DNA from: Nonomuraea rhodomycinica
GTDB lineage: Bacteria; Actinomycetota; Actinomycetes; Streptosporangiales; Streptosporangiaceae
DNA: 64,000 nt
Reading direction: 5' to 3'
NCBI RefSeq assembly: GCF_013363995.1
Contig: NZ_JABWGO010000006.1
Span: 446,462-510,461, forward strand
In this document: positions 62,057 to 64,000 of the stretch, one piece after another
How the letters are laid out: the number at the start of each line of letters is the position of its first letter
Position numbering within the stretch: the first letter of the stretch is position 1
Made by a program: the position numbers and the translations under genes
The notes under the pieces: generated by a model
The model's input: the letters and a program-made list of their open reading frames with translations, nothing else
What the model was told of the DNA's origin: nothing
Database searches by the model: none

Positions 62057-64000
62057 AGGTCCGGCTACCCAGGCGGCTCGCGCTCGCGCTGGCCCTGATC
62101 GCGGGCATTCTCGTGGTCCCGATCGTGGTGGGCGGCATGTCGCCGGCCGCGGCGGGCCCGTGCGACCTGTCGCCCGCGCTCACCCCCGAGGTGATCGGCA
62201 GCGGCGTCGACGGCATGATCCAGCCGCCGAAGCCCGAGGGCACGGCTCCGGCGGCGCCGACCAACTACGCGCAGTTCGGCATGAGCGGCCAGTTCTGGCA
62301 CACCTACGGCCTGGGCTGCTCCGACATCGTCGCCGTCCTCGGCAACGGCTGGGCCAACACGGTCTTCCTGTGGGCCAAGGCGATCGACCGGGTGACGATC
62401 ACCACCTACCAGGCCGCCGCCACGGAGGGTCCGCTCCAGTCCATCAAGGACGTGGTGGACGACATCGTGACGAACCTGTCGGAGGCGATGTACTGGCCGT
62501 TCCTCCGCCCGATCGTGATCCTCGGCGCGATCTGGCTGGCCTGGTACGGGCTGATCCGGAAGCGGGCCACGACCACGGCCGAGGGCGTCATCTGGATGGT
62601 GCTGGCGGTCACGGTCGCCACCTGGTTCTTCAGCCGCCCGGGTGACTTCACGGGCCTCGGCAAGGTCGTCACGGACAAGACCGGCGAGGTGGTCAACTCC
62701 GCCTTCTCCGGCCTGCCCGGCGCGGGCGGCGCCTCCTGCCTGCCCGGCCCCGGCCAGACCAACCCCGTGGTGAAGGCCGGCGGGTACGGCCAGACCGGCA
62801 CGCCGGGCGTCGACCAGAACGCCGACGCCCTGTGGTCCACGCTCGTCTGCAAGCCGTGGCTGGTGGGCCTGTTCGGCACGGCCGACCCGAACGCGCCGGT
62901 GGTGCGCGACTACGGCCGGCTCATGCTGGAGACGCAGGCGATCCCCGCGCCGCAGGCCGGCCAGCAGGCCGCCGACGCGGCGGCGCACCAGGCCAAGTAC
63001 GCCGAGATCGCCGAACAGCTCAAGAACGACCCGCGCTTCGCCATCTTCCAGGGCAAGGACTGGACCTCCCGGCTCGGCGTGGCCATCGGCGCGCTCATCG
63101 CGGCCCTGGTCGCGGGCGTGCTGATCTTCCTGGTGGCGGTCTCGCTGCTGGTGCTCAAGGTCGGGTTCCTGCTCCTGCTGATCCTCGGCCCGGTGTTCCT
63201 GCTGATCGGCGTGCACCCGGGCAGCGGGCGCATCATCGCGATGCGCTGGGTGGAGATGCTCGTCGGCACGCTGCTCCGGCAGGCCGTGCTGGCGCTGGTG
63301 CTGGGTGTGCTCGTGTACGGCTACGCGCTGATCATCTCGACGGCGATGCCGTGGGGGCTGCAGATCCTGTTCATGGCGCTGCTGACGATCGCGGTGTTCT
63401 TCTACCGCAGGCCGTTCCAGCACCTGTTCGCGTCCATGAACGGCCACACGCTGGCCACCCGGATGCTCGGCGAGGCGGCCAGCTCCCGCACGCTGGAGCG
63501 GTCGGCCGTGGCGCTGCCGCCGGTGGCCTCGGCCCGTATCGGGCGCTGGGGCGTGCGCAAGGCGGAGCCGCTCATCCAGGCCGCGGCGACCGGCGCGGCG
63601 GCGGGGACGGCCGCGGCGAGCGCGGTCGCGCAGGGCCGGGTCCGCGCCGAGGAGGCGGCGGCCGGCGCGACGCAGCAGGGCACGCGGGTGCCCGCCACGG
63701 CGGCTCCGCTCGGCACCGACCAGCAGGGCGGCAAGGCGGCGTCCCGGCAGGTGCCCGCGCCGCGTCCGGGGTCGGCGCCGCCGCTCAACCTCGGCGGCAC
63801 TCCGGCCCGCGCGCGCGGCGCCGGGGCGGCCGGTGGTCCCCGGGCGGCGGGCGGCGCGGCCGGAACAGATATCGCTCGCCGGCCGCTTGGGCGGCCTCAG
63901 CCACTGCTGCTCCCAAGCCCTCCTGGCGAAGATCACCCGGCCCTGCTAGGGGGTGGTGACCACCACGGCGCCAGAATCCAGGATGCGGACATGCTCTCCA
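62053..64000 (+). CDS. VirB6/TcpH-like polytopic membrane protein, 3' partial
   Basis: Open through the window end (at least 649 residues). It begins MKVRLPRRLALALALIAGIL, a signal or first helix, followed by a Cys-containing extracytoplasmic segment. Predicted helices lie near residues 151, 177, 339, 368, 409 and 434 (for example VAIGALIAALVAGVLIFLVA and FLLLLILGPVFLLIGV). After about 450 comes an Ala/Gly/Pro/Arg-rich cytosolic tail. This is the VirB6/TrbL channel layout. ATG 62053 overlaps the VirB4 stop, so translation is coupled. The tail likely continues outside the window. Confidence 0.82.
   Translation, partial: MKVRLPRRLALALALIAGILVVPIVVGGMSPAAAGPCDLSPALTPEVIGSGVDGMIQPPKPEGTAPAAPTNYAQFGMSGQFWHTYGLGCSDIVAVLGNGWANTVFLWAKAIDRVTITTYQAAATEGPLQSIKDVVDDIVTNLSEAMYWPFLRPIVILGAIWLAWYGLIRKRATTTAEGVIWMVLAVTVATWFFSRPGDFTGLGKVVTDKTGEVVNSAFSGLPGAGGASCLPGPGQTNPVVKAGGYGQTGTPGVDQNADALWSTLVCKPWLVGLFGTADPNAPVVRDYGRLMLETQAIPAPQAGQQAADAAAHQAKYAEIAEQLKNDPRFAIFQGKDWTSRLGVAIGALIAALVAGVLIFLVAVSLLVLKVGFLLLLILGPVFLLIGVHPGSGRIIAMRWVEMLVGTLLRQAVLALVLGVLVYGYALIISTAMPWGLQILFMALLTIAVFFYRRPFQHLFASMNGHTLATRMLGEAASSRTLERSAVALPPVASARIGRWGVRKAEPLIQAAATGAAAGTAAASAVAQGRVRAEEAAAGATQQGTRVPATAAPLGTDQQGGKAASRQVPAPRPGSAPPLNLGGTPARARGAGAAGGPRAAGGAAGTDIARRPLGRPQPLLLPSPPGEDHPALLGGGDHHGARIQDADMLS

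Noticed and set aside
62832..63959. Plus-strand frame of 375 codons near the window end
   Set aside because: It is an out-of-frame shadow of the VirB6-like gene, which has membrane helices and coupled start in the true frame.

Overview
The window is about 64 kb of very GC-rich actinobacterial chromosome. Codon third positions are almost all G or C, there are many GTG starts, several probable leaderless genes, and mycothiol and F420-type enzymes. It reads as a filamentous actinomycete of the Streptosporangiales kind, but that placement is inference from gene content only. No tRNA, rRNA, CRISPR array, insertion sequence, integrase or prophage gene was seen.

The backbone is a conserved housekeeping block. 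Many genes and much of their order match the Mycobacterium tuberculosis Rv1080c-Rv1112 interval: mca, a DUF4307 protein, greA, a cis-prenyltransferase, phoH2, fumC, glpX, a DUF4245 protein, xseB, xseA, an Rv1109c-like protein, ispH, a DUF6542 protein and ychF. Extra blocks are inserted between these genes. They are pckG with an amidohydrolase, an AfsQ-like two-component operon, a glycosyltransferase, a 3-hydroxybutyrate operon, trpD, two Ser/Thr kinases, a class I fumarase, a MocR/DMT pair and two TetR genes.

Region by region. 0-5.6 kb: the end of a class A penicillin-binding protein, a thioredoxin-fold YyaL protein and small genes. 5.6-9.8 kb: mycothiol amidase, greA, an NlpC/P60 wall hydrolase and a probable self-regulated small gene. 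9.75-12.7 kb: phosphoenolpyruvate carboxykinase behind two DasR-type operators, then an amidohydrolase. 13.3-15.7 kb: prenyltransferase and PIN-PhoH ATPase. 15.7-19.3 kb: a lipoprotein, kinase and regulator operon divergent from a transglycosylase-like protein that has a perfect CRP-type site. 19.4-21.4 kb: glycosyltransferase. 21.4-27.6 kb: a five-gene minus-strand operon (3-hydroxybutyrate dehydrogenase, PucR-type regulator, MHS transporter, hydrolase, secreted oligomer-hydrolase-like protein). 27.7-28.9 kb: trpD behind a complete Trp-Trp leader-peptide attenuator. 28.9-42.3 kb: both fumarase classes, kinases, transporters and glpX. 42.5-54.1 kb: regulators, ExoVII subunits on opposite strands, ispH, rmuC and ychF with a coupled upstream ORF.

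54.5 kb to the end: a plus-strand operon for a type IV secretion/conjugation-like machine. Gene order is TcpC(VirB8)-like, small membrane protein, a very large TcpE-ParA fusion, VirB4 ATPase and VirB6-like channel, and it runs off the window. The fusion has a defective P-loop and a long repeat-rich linker. With no relaxase, coupling protein or integrase visible, this looks like a chromosomal export or DNA-handling machine of unknown purpose, and it is the best candidate for an undescribed system here.
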